A stretch of DNA of 6,376 nucleotides, from the NCBI GenBank assembly GCA_019309945.1, contig JAFDFH010000203.1, positions 1 through 6,376 on the forward strand, in the 5' to 3' direction. The stretch's first letter is position 1. Every line of letters starts with the position of its first letter. The notes below the pieces were generated by a model that worked only from the letters and a program-made list of their open reading frames with translations, was not told the origin of the DNA and did no database searches. Shown in pieces: positions 6,229 to 6,376 of the stretch. The position numbers were made by a program, and so were the translations under genes. This stretch comes from Deltaproteobacteria bacterium (GTDB lineage Bacteria > Desulfobacterota > Desulfobacteria > Desulfobacterales > JAFDFH01).

Positions 6229-6376
6229 ATGAAATATGTTTACCTTCTATAAAGTATCCCTTTCCCAAAACAAAAATATATCGGCCTAACATCCGACCTC
6301 AGAAAACGACTTTCCGCTCACAACGAAGGCAAATCCGATTATACATCCAAATTCAAACCGTAGAAACTGGTCACTT
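6229..6376 (+). pseudogene. GIY-YIG family endonuclease remnant, two in-frame stops, 3' part outside window
   Basis: From ATG 6229 one continuous frame gives MKYVYLL, a stop (TAA 6250-6252, codon 8), SIPFPKQK, YIGLTSDLRKRLSAHNEGK, SDYTSKFKP, a second stop (TAG 6361-6363, codon 45) and KLVT to the edge. This matches the small stand-alone GIY-YIG (UvrC N-terminal-like) nucleases. YVYLL is the GIY strand, YIG is at codons 17-19, and Arg27 and His31 are at expected catalytic positions. The HNxGKS..TxKF+PW+LV segment is also present. The first stop falls where homologs usually have Gln and the second where they have Trp in PWKLV, so each is one base from sense (CAA to TAA, TGG to TAG). No Shine-Dalgarno is seen. 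The catalytic Glu and C-terminus lie outside. The functions of these nucleases are mostly unknown. Pseudogene is the simplest reading; sequencing error is possible. Confidence 0.75.

Noticed and set aside
6165..6376. Plus-strand frame from ATG 6165 (MAKVARRSFNKGG) open to the window end
   Set aside because: Its downstream part is out of frame with the clear GIY-YIG sequence and has no family features, so it is probably open by chance.

Overview
The window looks like chromosomal DNA of a Gram-negative bacterium, most likely a member of Desulfobacterota (the former Deltaproteobacteria). This rests on gene content and order: a LivG-type ATPase overlapping an acyl-CoA synthetase, an HPr with the SILDIL form of the regulatory-serine segment, ptsI followed directly by smpB and ssrA, and an inverted repeat with a GGTCTCGTAAAAAGTC-like arm that I associate from memory with that phylum. 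The assignment is an inference without a database search.

Minus-strand half (1-2787). Reading leftward from a sigma70-like promoter at about 2758-2787 come a LOG-family nucleotide-binding protein (2014-2664), a 139-base gap with a 14-base palindrome, a LivG-type ABC transporter ATPase starting at TTG (1053-1874), and the N-terminal 356 codons of a long-chain acyl-CoA synthetase (1069 to beyond base 1). The last two overlap by 17 bases and are probably translationally coupled. They suggest import of a carboxylic or amino acid followed by CoA activation, with the permeases outside the window.

Plus-strand half (2798-5616). A near-consensus promoter (TTGACA, 17 bases, TAAAAT) drives a leader of about 150 bases containing a stem-loop, then ptsH (HPr) and ptsI (Enzyme I), the general phosphotransferase proteins. 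No sugar-specific EII is present in the window. A degenerate palindromic repeat (5061-5174) lies between ptsI and smpB, and its right arm supplies the only usable start codon of smpB.

Trans-translation locus (5134-6100). smpB is followed by its RNA partner ssrA (tmRNA, 353 nt, tag ADDYKYALAA), which has its own promoter. SmpB and tmRNA together rescue stalled ribosomes.

End of the window (6101-6376). After the tmRNA there is a 10-base inverted repeat, and then a decayed GIY-YIG endonuclease gene with two in-frame stops that runs off the edge. Most of the window is housekeeping. The two points most worth a second look are the repeat that contains the smpB start codon and the GIY-YIG pseudogene beside ssrA. 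No wholly new system is evident.
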